DNA of 64,000 nt, taken from assembly GCF_024323335.1 (NCBI RefSeq), contig NC_066585.1:346007846-346071845 (forward strand), in the 5' to 3' direction. How positions within the stretch are numbered: the stretch's first letter is position 1; each line of letters opens with the position of its first letter. The notes under the pieces were generated by a model. That model had not been told where the DNA came from, made no database searches, and worked only from the letters and a program-made list of their open reading frames with translations. Of this stretch, positions 43,069 through 56,200 are shown piece after piece. Origin of the DNA: Lathyrus oleraceus (lineage: Eukaryota > Streptophyta > Magnoliopsida > Fabales > Fabaceae). Both the position numbers and the translations under genes were made by a program.

Positions 43069-43968
43069 TGTTTAATGATGTTTTTAGTAAACAATCACGA
43101 GTTTAGTTCACTTAAAAGATTAACTCGAAAAATATCAAAGACAATTTGTACAAAGACAAATTATGGTGTAAAGTGCGTGTGATTTGGGTTTAAATGTTTA
43201 GATAGAGACCAAATGAATGCAAAATATAGACTTTGGATAAAGGCAATAAACGACAAATAAAGTAAATGACATTTAATGTAAATACATCGAATATAAAAGA
43301 TTTGCAGAAAGTTTAAATGGTGGGCGTAGACTCACATATCTCACAAACTGTTTCGCTATGTAACTTGGATACTTTAGTTCTATAGAGAATTTGTGAGAAT
43401 TTGCGACCTCGACTACAATGCTTAAGCTTGTATTATATACTATTACAAAGAAAACTGTCAACAACGGTTACATCCTATAAATCTGACACGTATCTCACTA
43501 CTTCGGCCTTCGTGCTCTAACTTGCTTCCACATGTCTTTAAGGATGTAACTGCTGACAAACCAAACAAACGTGGCAATAACTGGCGATAATTGTCTCTAA
43601 AAGCGTTACCCGCATCTGTCAAAGGCGAATACATCTCCAAATGACATAGTCTTAGGACTTAAAAATATCCTAAGTCCTTAACACTTAAAAGTGTCGACTT
43701 CGACTTCGTGTGAAAGATTTGTTATATGATCTTTCAAGATCCTGAACATGTTTGAAATAGAGAGTGATCTTAACCTTGTGGGTCTGTTCTTGAGACTCCT
43801 CTAAACCATTCTTGCCTTCAACTCCACTTACAACTCAATCAAACCAACAAGTCAATACAACCAATATGTCAAGGCTTCCGACTTAAGCTTTTAGACACTT
43901 AGTAATGTCAACGTAGCTTCACCATTATTTTGTTGACTTTTCACTTAGCTAAAAATCCCATGCTAACA
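43069..43968 (-). mobile_element. 3' LTR of the decayed Sirevirus-like element (about 900 bp)
   Basis: Minus strand starts TGTTAGCATGG at 43,968 next to the polypurine tract and ends ATTAAACA at 43,069, with TG/CA termini. A TATA-like TATAATA lies near 43,431-43,439. The left boundary is chosen where coding-like text of a different origin begins. Confidence 0.6.
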
Positions 43969-43972
43969 GATT

Positions 43973-44004
43973 CCCCCCCCTCCCCCCCCCCCCCCAAAAA
44001 AAAA
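43973..44004 (-). other. Expanded polypurine tract
   Basis: The minus strand reads nine T, then 14 G, one A and eight G, directly before the LTR. The G-run is far longer than the five-G tract of the intact Sirevirus. Homopolymer length may be misassembled. Confidence 0.65.
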
Positions 44005-44520
44005 TGTCACTTTCGATCATATATATCAGATGGAAGAAATGTGACACTTTTTGTAACTGCTCGACATTACTTAGATTCATTGCACATGTCACATCAACTG
44101 GACATTTTTAGTCATCATAAATACTTTCCACCCAACCATCATGTCACAGACGTGCGTGCAATTAATCATCATTGGTCTGATTTTCGAGGAGATTAATGAG
44201 CCACTAAATTAAATAAATTCATTTAATTTTTTTTCCAAATAACTTAAATGCCATCTGCGGATTTGGACATGCCACTTGTCCCAATTCTTTGGAGGGAAAC
44301 TTAAAATTTTCTTCCTCTTAGTGGTTATTTATCGGCTTCTTCATCCTCCTGCCTTTTCTTTCACCATCTTTTTCTTATTTTCCTTCTATGCTCTAACTTC
44401 TCAGAATTTCCCCCAAAAAACCCTTTTAAATTCATCCTGAGCAATTTTCTAGAGAAAAAATTGCTTCTTCATCTTCATCAACACTTCCTATTCCTCTTGC
44501 TTCTGACATTAGTGTTCCTA
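44005..44520 (-). other. 3' non-coding region of the decayed Sirevirus-like element
   Basis: No ORF on the element strand. Corresponds in position to 18,873-19,343 of the intact Sirevirus. Confidence 0.5.
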
Positions 44521-46531
44521 TTATTGTTGGTAAACACAATTACATCCCTGAGCCACCAAAATAAACAGAACAAAACAAGACTGCAATAAGATATTTTCCT
44601 GACTATCTGAGTCAACTTTTACATACTCTTCTCCTTCATCTTCTTTCTCTTCATCAACATAATCTTCACTAGAAAAATCTTCATCATCAGTTCCTTCATT
44701 AACATCACCACCCTGTACAACTTCCTTCTTTTCCTCTTCCATCACTGCCTTCATCAATGTCTACAATTTAATCTTTGTAGCAATGTTAGATCTGATGGAG
44801 TCCTCAAGATCTTTGCATGTTTCCTTCAGCTGAGCAATGACACTCTTCTTGGAGGTGGCAGGGCCAGGTGCCTGAGAGGATGTCATAACAATGTTTGGGA
44901 CATGAGTTCCTGCAAAGAGTTTGTAGTGGAATGATAAGGGAGATTCCATTTTCTTCACACTGTCAATGGGCAGCAAAATACCAGGATGTTGATTTAGGAT
45001 GATTCCACAAATGAGGGATGGAAAATAAATGGGCATTTTTATAGCAGTAGAGAAGGCTTGTTTCAACACTTGTTCAAATATGTATTTTCAAAGTCAAACG
45101 CTCTTTTTGTACCAATAACATAAATGAATTTTCCCAGACCAATAGATGTTGTTGAGGTATGATTAGTGGGCACGCAGTTGACAATACCAATCCTATGAAG
45201 GATGTCATATTTCACACTTAGCTTACCAGCAGAAAAATTTCCTTTATTTAGCCAATGTCTAACCTGCTTGGCCGTGATTTCTTTGCACACCTGATCATCA
45301 GTAGCTTCCAGCTTAACCTGAGGTTCATCTGTTCTTCCTAGAAAAGTATTGATCACAGTTGGGGAGAATGTTACAGCATTTCCTCTCACATAAACTTTAC
45401 CATAGTCAACACTCTTCTTATCACCACATCCATTAGGGATAGTCACCGCAAACTCCTTTACTAAGTTTTCATAACAAGGTCCAAAGTGTGTGACAATCTT
45501 CATTAGCCCAACAACTTCTATCAGTTCCATGACCTCATTACACTTAAGGGCATCCTTCCCCAATTCCCTTTCTAGAGCTACCCTTCTCTGAATGACATAC
45601 TTCAACCATTCTGCATTCTTCATATAGTGTAAAGAAGAATTTTCTAGTGGATCTTTGGACCTAGCATCACGAGGTTTCTTGTTAGCAGATCTTTTTATAG
45701 GGGTGATGTCATGGACATCCTTTGCAATATCAAACTCAGATTCACTATAGGAGACATCTTTCGTCTTTCTAGTAGGGGTAATAACTTTACTCCAAGACTT
45801 AGTGGGTTCAACAGGAGATTTTCCTGTGGAGCTTCTAGAAGGAGTTCCTTTCAACCCATCAACTTTTCTCTTCACTTCCCTGGAGGGAGAATCTTCATAA
45901 GCAATAGTCTTTCCTTTACGTCTCTGCAATCTCTTGGTAATACTAGGAGTAACAATGTTTGTAAGGGGTTATTCATCAGAGATAAGTTCTTCAACATTGA
46001 AAACAAACTCATCTTTCTTTTTACTTCTTCTCTCACGAGCAACATGATCAAGAACATTTTCCTTAAATTTTTCCCTTGAGTCATTGTTAGGGCTTAGATC
46101 TTTTGCCAAAGATGTTTGAACATCTGGAAAAACATCAGACTATACTTCCTTCAAAACAGATGCAACAAACTTCCTAAGTTCCTTATCCGTTTCACTTCTT
46201 TCTGTTGCAGTGGGATTTACAGAGTCATCAACGCGCAAGCTAGGGTTTCTAAGTTCAGACCCTTTAAGCCTAAATTCTTCTTCAATAGTATTCTGATCAT
46301 TACTAGGGATTACGGGTTTAGAAGATTTACCAGAAGTCTTGACAACTTTTGACACAAACGATGTAGCTTTCTTTTGAGGAAGGGGATAAACCATGGATAG
46401 AGGGGCAACGTCCAAAATCAGATCTGTCAGGTTGATCATTTGAAAGGTGAGTTTTCCCTAGACGACGGTGAAAAGGATCCACTGGTTTCAGCTGAGACAT
46501 GCATGTGAGTGGGTGAAGAATGTTGAGACAT
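44521..46531 (-). pseudogene. Envelope-like third ORF, multiply broken
   Basis: Pieces on the minus strand: start near 46,531, then 46,439-46,140, 46,084-45,872, 45,929-45,063, 45,069-44,761 and 44,757-44,521, in alternating frames; the last two share a frame separated by one stop. The central piece is basic and Ser-rich, then resembles the 'putative plant transposon protein' region (LKYVIQRRVALERELGKDA, CYENLVKEFAVTIPNG, INTFLGRTDEPQVKLEATDD). The end is a strongly acidic Glu/Asp tail. Function of the family is unknown; this copy is dead. Confidence 0.7.
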
Positions 46532-46719
46532 GTTAGTAGACGCTTGAGGCAGACGGAATAAGGAGATTTTTTTTTTTGAGAGAGCCCAGATGATTGTAGA
46601 ATAATGATGCGTTTGAGTTGAAAAGGTAGTGAGGTTTTGTCCAAACGGGTACAGAATGAGGTAAGGGGTTTAGGTAAGCGTGTGCAGTGTAATGATGAGA
46701 GATATGCTCTTGTCTGGCA

Positions 46720-49700
46720 CACTTAATTAGCTGTAATTGCGATAAATGCTCATTAACAAAAATCCCAAGTTTCCCTCTTAATTTTTCAAATTGACTTGCA
46801 TCCAAGGCTTTGGTAAAAATATCTGCAAGCTGATTCTCTGTGCTGACATGCTCAAGTGTTATAACTTTGTCTTCAACAAGTTCTCTGGTAAAAGGATGCC
46901 TGATGTCAATGTGTTTAGTTCTACTGTGCTGAATAGGATTTTTAGAGATATTAGTAGCACTCAAGTTGTCATAGAATAATGTCATGACATCTTGTGTGAC
47001 ATTGTATTCTGTTAACATTTGTTTCATCCACATTAGTTGAGAGCAGCTGCTGCATGCTGCTATGTACTCAACTTCAGCAGTGGATAGGGATACACAATTT
47101 TGTTTCTTGATAAACTATGAAATCAAATTGTTTCCCAAGAAGAAACATCCTCTAGAGGTACTTTTATTATCATCAGCCCAATCAACATCACAATATCCAA
47201 CTAGCATAGAATTTGAATCATGGAAGTACAACATTCCATACTCACTTGTGCCATTCATATACGTTAGAGTTCTCTTTACTTGATTGATGTGACTTACTTT
47301 GGGTTCAACTTGATATCTAGCACACACACCAACAACAAAAGTTATATCTGGTCTGCTTGCTGTAAGGTATAAAAGGCTGCCAATCATACTTCTATATAAG
47401 CTCTGGTCAACACTTAACCCTTTTTCATCTTTAGATAACTTCAAGTGGGTAGGTGCAATAGTTCTTTTGTGACTAGAATTCTCCAATCCAAATTTATTTA
47501 GAATACTCCTAGCATATTTTCTTTGACACAGAAAGATGGAGTCTTCCATCTGATTGACTTGGAGCCCAAGGGAGTATGTCAGTTCTCCTACCAAACTCAT
47601 TTCAAACTCAGATTGCATTTGTTTAACAAAATGTTGGACCATCTCATCTGACATCCCTCCAAACACAATGTCATCCACATAGATCTGAGCTATCATAAGT
47701 TTTCCATCCTTTTCTTTGACAAAGAGGGTACTATCAATTCCACCCTTTATATATCCATGATTGATGAAAAACTCAGTCAACCTTTCATACCAAGCTCCCG
47801 GGGCTTGTTTTAAACAATATAATGCCTTCTTTAATTTGTACACATGATTTGGGATTGTAGGATCAATAAATCCTTTTGGCTGTTCAACATACACATCTTC
47901 ATTTAAATAGCGTTTTAGGAAGGCACTTTTAACATCCATTTGGAACAATTTGAATTTTAAAAGACATGTCATTCCAAGTAACAATCTGATAGACTCCGAG
48001 TGAGAAACTGGAGAAAAGGTTTCATCAAAGTCTACTCCTTCCATTTGGGTGTATCCTTGAGCAACAAGTCTGGCTTTGTTCCTGGTGACAACCCCTTGTT
48101 CATTAGACTTGTTCTTGTATAGCCATCAAGTGCCAATAACATTTGTTCCTACAGGTATTGGAACCAAATCACACACCTCATTTCTTTTGAATTGACCAAT
48201 TTCATCTTGCTTAGAATTAATCCAGAAATCATCAATCAAAGCTTACTTGATATTCTTGGGGTTCAAATTTAGAGACAAAACATGCATTTGACACAACTTC
48301 CCTTTATCTGGTGATAATTCCTTCATTTGGATTTCCTATAATCAGCTCCTTAGGGTGATCTTTCTGAATTCTGATGGAGGGCCCTTTGTTGGTTGAATCA
48401 TTCTCTGTAGGTTCAATATTAGTATTTGTGTCTGCAACATCTTCTGGGACATCATTCGTTGATGTTTCAACATCATATGTGACATCAACTTCATTAGTTG
48501 AGTCCTCCACTACAACGTTTATGGATTCCACCATTACCTTGGTTTTGGAGTTGAAGACCTTGTATGCTCTGCTGTTTGTAGAGTACCCTAGAAAGATTCC
48601 CTCATCACTTTTAGGGTCCAGCTTTCTCCTCTACTCACGATCTGCCAGAATATAACATTTACTTCCAAAAACATGGAAGTATTTCACAATTGGCTTTCTT
48701 CCTTTCCATAGTTCATACAATGTGGCAGAAGTCCCAGATCTGATAGTTACTCTATTAAGAATATAGCAGGCAGTGTTCACGGCTTCATCCCAAAAATGAT
48801 ATGGGAGTTTCTTAGCATGAAGCATGACTCTGGCACATTCTTGAATGGTTCTATTTTAATGCTCAACCACACCATTCTATTATGGGGTGATGGGTGAAGA
48901 GAACTCATGACTAATTCCTTCAGAGGTGCAAAATTCCTCAAACATGTTGTTCTCAAATTCCTTCCCATGGTCACTTGTAATCCTGATAATGCCACAATCC
49001 TTCTCTCTTTGAATATTTTGACAGAGTTCTTAAAACACTTCAAACACTTATGGTTTTTCTTTAATTAAGTTCACCCATGTGAACCTAGAGAAGTCATCAA
49101 CAACAACATACGCATACCTATTTCCTCCTAGACTTTCAACTTGCATGGGTCCCATAAAGTCCATATGAAGTAGCTCCAGAATTTTTGCGGTGGTCAGATG
49201 TTGAAGCTTCTTATGGGATATCTTTATTTGTTTCCCAATTTGACATTCACCACAAATTCTTTCTTCATCAATTTTCAGTTTGGGAATTCCTCTGACTGTT
49301 TCCTTTGACATCACCATCTTCATTCCTTTCATATATAAGTGACCAAGCTTTTTATGCCACAGCTTAGTCTCTTCTTCTTTTGATATTAGGCAAGAGGAGT
49401 GATAATCGGTTTCTTGAGGAGTCCACATATAGCAGTTATCTTTTGATCTGGCTCCCTTCATGATAACTTCATCCTTCTCATTTGTCACTATACATTCAGA
49501 TTTATTGAAGTTTACCTTGATACCTTGGTCACATAGTTGGCTAATACTTATAAGATAGCAATCAGTCCTTTAATAAATAGGACATCATCTAGACTAGGAA
49601 ATCCTGGATAATCTAGCTTACCAATCCCCTTTATTTCTCCTTTTGATCCATCTCTAAAGGTGACATAACCAGTGGAATAAGACTTAATATTCACCAAAAA

Positions 49701-49739
49701 TTTCTTGACAACTGTCATGTGTCTAGATCAGCCACTATC
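46720..49739 (-). pseudogene. Ty1-copia pol remnant (protease start to RNase H)
   Basis: Minus strand, right to left. Protease DSG at 49,739, where the next residue, Cys in the family, is TGA. GAG-pre-integrase and integrase at 49,488-49,048 (KLWHKKLGH, LLHMDFMGPMQVESLGG, VVDDFSRFTW) and 49,043-48,631. RT at 48,044-47,115 (QMDVKSAFLKRYLNEDVYV, IYVDDIVFGG). RNase H continues after a stop that replaces Trp (GNNLIS then stop) as 47,033 to about 46,730 (KHIDIRHPFTRELVEDKV, ADIFTKAL). Many frameshifts; inactive. Confidence 0.88.
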
Positions 49740-50070
49740 TGTAGCGGGAAATTCATGATCATCAAGCTATTGACAAGCTACAGATTAATTAACAAGAGTC
49801 GCCACCGCGCTTTTATTGTTTCCAAGGGAAAAGGGAAAAAGTACGAACAAAACCCAAGAATTAAGAAGTTTTCAAATAAAAACTAATAAAAGTCAGAGAT
49901 CACAGGTAAGGGGGTTGGTTACACAGAGGGAAGGTGTTAACATCCAAAGTGTCCTAGGTACTCTTAGGGAGCCCTTTTTGTGTGCATATGTATTTTGTAC
50001 AAAGTGATGTTTACAAACAAATAGAATGGGGGGATGAGAAAAGAATTCATTAATTATATTTTTATGTTTG

Positions 50071-50131
50071 ACAAGACCTTCGGTCTTGTGCCTACGTACC
50101 AACATAAAAATGAGGGATCAAAACCTCGTAG
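50071..50131 (-). other. Double-hairpin LTR module, copy 6
   Basis: On the minus strand an outer stem CTACG/CGTAG (50,127-50,131 with 50,092-50,096) is followed by a perfect second hairpin ACAAGACC-GAA-GGTCTTGT (50,089-50,071). Same order as in the other two Tat LTRs. Confidence 0.55.
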
Positions 50132-51710
50132 TTTGTGATACAAATTTTAAAATAAGTGTGTTGATTTTAACAAAATTTAGGTTTTGAAAGGCATCAAGGC
50201 CTAAAATTGGTTATGAAATATGCTCATGAAACATACCACACAAAAAAAATATGCAGAAGGTGTGGCCTAATCTCATCCATACTCATGTCAATTTTTCAAT
50301 CAACTAGCATTAGGACTTTGAGATGTCATAGGCCAAATGGAAATAAATGAATGAAGAAGAGGAATGAGATGAAGAGGAAAGGGGATGAATGAGATCACAA
50401 ATTGGTCAAGGGAGGACTTTTACCAAATTAATATCATTCATTCATTTTGGGATATGGAATGTACATTCCATCAATCCCCTAAATCCAATGATATTAACTT
50501 GACAAAGTCAAATCAACCTTGACCAAGGCCCAACAACAAATAGCAAACTCAAACAAGTCAATACAAATGGTCAACAAAATTTAATTGGCATTTATTCAAT
50601 TAAAAATAATAGAATAGTGCATTTAAATCAAATATGTTTTGTCCAATTCATAAAATCTCATCAAAACACCAAAGAAACGACCATGAGATTTATCATAGGT
50701 CAAACAAGGTCAAAGGACCTTGGAGAAAAAATTTCATAATTTTTGGACATTTAAAAATATTTTTAAACAATTAAAAGTAAATGCAAAATCAATTAATTCA
50801 TGAAAAATATTAATAATGATCCAAAAAATAATTTAAATTCAGAATATGAAAGAGAAAAATATTTGAATTTTTTTGGTGAAAGTCCCATATTTTTTGGATC
50901 AATATTGAATTTAATATGAATTATTAAAAATAATGCAATTAAAATAAAATTCAGAAAAATCTAAATTATGTGGACCATTAGATCTCCCTCATTAATTGAG
51001 GTGGCAGACCAGATGGTCCAAAGCACGCGTTCCACATGTACTTGAGTCAACAGCGCTGCAACTTGGGTAATCAACACCAACGATCAAGATTAAAACGTGA
51101 GGGACGGATCATGTGGTTCAGATGCTAGCCAACTCATTGCCGGAGCCAGAGCTCCGGTCATCTTCTCCGGTGGACCTCACCGGACTGGTCCACCATGAAC
51201 CATCACCATAAAGAAAAATAAGGATATGATCTTAAATAAAAAATGGCACTGAGCTCGAATCTGACCTCCATTCAATCCAATTTCAAATATATTGAGAGAT
51301 ATTTGGAATTGAAATTTGAGGTACATGAACTGAGTTGCTTCAATTTGACCTCAAAGCAACTCAATCTTCTTGCCTACATTGGTAGGACTTCAGACAACCA
51401 AAGAATCAATGGAATTGAGAAAGAATTTAAAAGAATCGAAGAGTTCAAAATTTATGGAAAATACCTTCAATGCAGGTCTGGATTCGATGGATCTTGATCT
51501 TGCTTGTGCTTGTTCTCACTCCACTTGCTTGTAGGAGAAGGATTGAATGGTTAAAAAGCAATGGATTCCTGGAGAATTGAATTCCAAAAGAGTGTAGATT
51601 CAAGCTCAAATTCAAGAGAAATTTTCAGGCTTATCCTTTGAGAATTGATGGTTTGCAATGGGGGATCAAAGCTGGCGCCAATGTGTATCTAATTCTGAGC
51701 AATTGAAGCT

Positions 51711-51720
51711 CTATTTATAG
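51711..51720 (-). promoter_or_regulatory. Probable TATA box of the second Ogre-type LTR
   Basis: CTATAAATAG on the minus strand, about 1.5 kb into the LTR, followed by a CAATTGCTC-type leader as in the first Ogre LTR. Confidence 0.5.
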
Positions 51721-53233
51721 CTGAAATGGTTGATAATTGCACACTCATTTTCACTTTCCAAATTTTGCAAATGGTGATGTAATGGTGCATGGGCGTGCAT
51801 AGGCCCATGAAATGATTGCTTGAGGTCCAAAATTGAATATTAGATGCTTTGAAGTAAGCTTGTATAGCAAGGCAAATGTACATTGATGCTTGAAGCTTGA
51901 TTCTTGCCAAGTGATATCACCTTGTTTAAGCCATGCGCAGCCTATGCATTTCATGTCCAAAATGAATGATGTTGAGCTCTTTGGAAAGGTGAGATCAAGA
52001 GGAACAACTTTCATGTTCAACACTTTTTCATTTGGAGCTTGGAACTTGGAGAAATTTGAGGTGGAAGTTTGGAAATTTTTGACATATCAAATTTTTTCTA
52101 AATGTCAAGCCATATGTCTCAATATTCCACCTTGCTTAACTTTTTCTATGAGCTTCAAATGAGAAACGTGTCTTCATCAAAGTTGTAGATATCTCAAAGA
52201 ACTTCAAAATGGTCACCAATTTCATGTCATTTGGATTTTAAATGATAGAGTTATGCATTTTTGAAGGTTGGAAAAATCACTTGATCAATGGTATAAGTCA
52301 AAAGTGACCTATAATGTACCCTCATATCACATGCTCAAAACGTTGAATTAGCTCCCACTCCAAACAAAAACTTTGAAGTAGACACATTGAATTTTATTGT
52401 GCAACTTGGAAATATTTCATCTCATAAAAATTGAGCAAGTTATGGCCTTGGGAAGTTGACTTTCAAATTAGGGTTTAGACAAAATGACCTATAATGTTTC
52501 AACATAGAAAATGATTTTCCAAGAAAAACTAGCTCTAGGTATCAACATGAAAGTTGTTTGGAATGTCATTTAGAGTAAGTTCTTTCTAGGAATCATTTTC
52601 ATATGGTGAAAATTGTAGGAGATAGGGTCTAGGGAGACCCAGTTTTGATTAGATGAATTCATCTGGCCAACCACCATCAACCAACTTGCTAACCTTCAAT
52701 TCTCTTGACTTTATTGGCTCATGGTAGATCATATATGCATAATATGATGAAATTTGAAGTGTACCTTGATAAATTTGATCAATTAGTGAGATAGCTTGTT
52801 GGAGAAGTTACTCAAGATACCCAGTCAAACTAGGGTTTCCAAGGCAAATCACCCTCAAAATCTTGAAGAAAATTTGATCAATATAACATGTAGAGAACAT
52901 TGGGACTCATATATGATGCTCATAACCATTATTGAATCAATTCTTGGTTGCTCTTTATTCATGAGGGTCTCAAACCCTAGATGTGATCTTGATGAACCAA
53001 TGAGATCATGCCCTACCTACAAAAGAGTTAGGCAAATACAAAGACATATTTTTGGTATTTTGGTTAGTGAAATGATAAAATACAAGTATGATACAATCAC
53101 AAAGTACTTGGTGATCTCTCCCAAAACAAACCCAATGAAAGAGGGGTAAGGAGGATGCCAAGGTATGATCCCAATGCTAATGCTTATGATGGAATTACAT
53201 GAGGGATCTTAGGGTCAAAATTGGGGTCTTACA

Positions 53234-53246
53234 GTTGCCCCTATTT
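53234..53246 (-). other. Polypurine tract of the second Ogre-type element
   Basis: The minus strand reads AAATAGGGGCAAC directly before the LTR start. Near-identical to the tract of the first Ogre. Confidence 0.8.
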
Positions 53247-56200
53247 AAGTACATTCTAACCGAGGAGGTGAAGGTTAAAATCTTCGGCTCAACTCAGTAG
53301 AATGGGCTTAAATAACAACACATAAACAAATTTTGGTCCCTAAGAGACCTCATGATGCAAATGATATGAATGCAAAAATTAATGCTCTGTGGGGAAATTT
53401 GGCCACAAAGGAAAATGGATCAGAGAGACCGAAAGTCCGCAGGAGTATAAACACATTCCGTAAGGAAAACTCGCTGGGGAGACAGAGACTCTGAGGGGAT
53501 AAAAAGGGACTTATGCGCAGGCCAGGCTACGACTTAAAATTACTGGGGGACTCGAGGAAATCCATATGAAAATGGAAAGACTCAGTCGAGAAAACAAACA
53601 TCTGCAGGGGATACGAATAAGTCAGGATAAAACTGAAATACTCGACTCATGCAGGGGAACAACGATTTCACTAAGGAAATGCGCACTCAACTCAACTGGG
53701 GAGAAAATAAAATTTCAACACAGGAGGAGCAGAAATCTATTATCTACTACCTGTTACTGGGTAAGGAGATAATAAAGATCTGATAGTGAGGACATCCGTC
53801 ATCGGTTAAGATGAACATATCAAGGATGACTCGCTGAGGACCACCAGGAGGGAGTATTCATTACCGGTTACTGGGTAAGAATAGCCTTGCTGGAAAAAAA
53901 CTGCAGAAAATAGGATTTACAACTACCAGTTACTGGGCAGAAGACCAAGGGTGAGAGTATCTGTCATCGGTTAGGATGAACATATCAAGGATAAACTCAA
54001 CAGGGAAGAAAATTCGTCATCGGTTAGGATGAACATATCAAGGATTATCTTGCCTGGAAACGTCAAGGAGGATACCCGTCATCGGTTAGGATGAACATAT
54101 CAAGGATATACCAACTTAACAAAAATGGAGGAATTACATCTATCGAAAACTGGATAGAAAACCGTCGGAGAGAAAATCCGTCACCGGTTAGGATGAACAT
54201 ATCAAGGATTATCTCTGCGAGGGGACAAAGTAGGATTTACGACTACCGATTACTGGGTAGAAGACCAATCAAAGAGAAAATCCATCACCGGTTAAAATGA
54301 ACATATCAAGGATAGACTCTAAAAAGGGGAGTAAAAATAGGGATTACATCTATCGGTTACTGGATAGAAAACCAAAGGAGAGAATATCTGTCACTGGTTA
54401 AAGTGAACATATCAAGGATAGACTCCGCACAGGGGAAAAGTAGGATTTACAACTACTGGTTACTGGGTAGAAAATCAACAAGAGGAGGAAACCCGTCATC
54501 GACTAAGATGAACATATCAAGGATTAACTCTCTAAGAAACAAAAATAGGGATTACAACTACCTTTTTACTAGGTAGAATACCAAAAATGAGAATATCCGT
54601 CACTGGTTAAAGTGAACATATCAAGGATAGACTCCCACGGGGGAAGAAAAGATATCCGTCATCAGTTAAGATGAACATATCAAGGATATACTTTCTGGGG
54701 AATAGATCCGCTGGGGATTCTACTGAGGGGAAAAGGGTACCTTTGCCGGGTATTGGGCAAGAAGTAACAAACTGCCAACTAAGAAGAATATTACCAGTTA
54801 CTGGGTAATAGACTCTTAGGGGACCAAAATATCTATCTAGGTAAGAACTAGAAAGAAAACGGTCAATCAAGACTCAACCCAATGAGGACATAACTCAAGG
54901 GGAGTAACTCCATCCAGAAAATTTGCTGGAGAGGAAACTGAAATAACAATCATCCACGAGGAAACAAACTCAGTGGGGAAACAGAGAAAGGTTAAAGTCT
55001 TTCTGCTTAAGGGGCTGACACTCTACAATTGAAAGAGGACAGACACCAGATTTGGTATGGGGATAAAGTACCGCCATAACAGAGAATGAGAATCTCAAAC
55101 AAATCAAATATGAAGATCCAGGATATGCAAATTATGAAATTATATGAATGTATATGTATATGTATATATGATGATTATGCTGACAAAACAATCACAAAGG
55201 ATACATAGGTGTCACAAAGAAATTGAACCACCGGTACAATCCACAAAATATATGGAGACAACTGTCGGAGAATAGGGAGATCAACATCCCAAAGGCTCAA
55301 CCCTAGCTGAGGACGGAGGAGATCTGCTGAGGATGGAACATCCACTATATGGGGAATTTTAGGTTAACACCATAAAAATGGGAGACAACCCTACAGAGAA
55401 ACAATCAACAAAAGCTACTCAGAAACCAGGAGGAAACTCTGACTGGGAGCAAAGATACATGGTGATTGATGGGGACACCAAAGCGGTCCACTGGGGAAGA
55501 AGATCATACATCTTCGATGACGATCCACCTGCTGAGGAAACACGAACTCCGTTGGGGAAGGCTGAAACTCTATTGGGGACAAGGACACGCCGCAGGGTAT
55601 CTGAATCAACCAACTCAGCTGGGGATAAAGAAAGAAGCTTTATCGGGGATCAAACACTCCACCGAGGAACTGAATCAACACTGATGTCTAGGGATACCCG
55701 AAGGGTTAACTGCTTGGGGAACCTCTGATGCTTTGCACATAAGGACTTGCTTTTTACTGAAATGCTGTTGATATTCTTTTTACTTGCTCTGGAAAAATTA
55801 TTGCTTTTATATATTAAAGAAAACTTGATTTTGATTTAAAAGTTTAATTTCAAAATGATCATAATAAAATTTAAAACTATTGGCTGAAGTAAATAAGAGT
55901 AGAAACAATTGGATAAAAGCTCAACTTTATTTAATAGAATGGTAGTCTGTAAATGACAAGACTCCATAGATTTTACAAAGTTGAAGATGGTAATTTTCAT
56001 GGAAAAGGGTTACATTGAATACAAATGATCCTTAATCCCTCTACCAAACTCTTGATACCCACTATGCTCTTGACCGTTGCTGGGATGATAAACTGATGTC
56101 AACCCTTGTGCTCAAACAAGTCTTCAAAATCACTGAAGATCAGCAGAATGCAGTTACTTGCCATAATCCTTAATTTTTGCATAAGTTGCCCCAAGGTGGG

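Larger units (their letters stand above)
43069..49739 (-). mobile_element. Decayed Sirevirus-like Ty1-copia element, 5' part missing
   Basis: On the minus strand: protease start, integrase, RT, RNase H, envelope-like ORF, polypurine tract, 3' LTR. It is cut in the protease by the Ogre-type LTR at 49,740, so its gag and 5' LTR, if they survive, are to the right of the window. It has numerous stops and frameshifts and is much older than the plus-strand Sirevirus at 9,923-20,437. Confidence 0.85.
49740..53233 (-). mobile_element. 3' LTR of the second Ogre-type element (3,494 bp)
   Basis: Minus strand starts TGTAAGACCCCAATTTTGAC at 53,233 after the polypurine tract and ends CCCGCTACA at 49,740. 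It has a TATA box CTATAAATAG at 51,711-51,720, a GATGTTAACACCTTCCCTCT block and AAAGCGCGGTGGCGACTCTT near its end, all in the same order as in the first Ogre LTR. No genes inside. Confidence 0.85.

Noticed and set aside
45711..46079. Plus-strand ORFs of about 60-120 codons over the right-hand copia and Ogre elements
   Set aside because: They are antisense shadows of minus-strand retrotransposon coding sequence.
55378..55728. 116-codon ORF in the 3' region of the second Ogre-type element
   Set aside because: It overlaps several equally long frames on both strands in repetitive GGGGA-rich DNA and shows no protein features.
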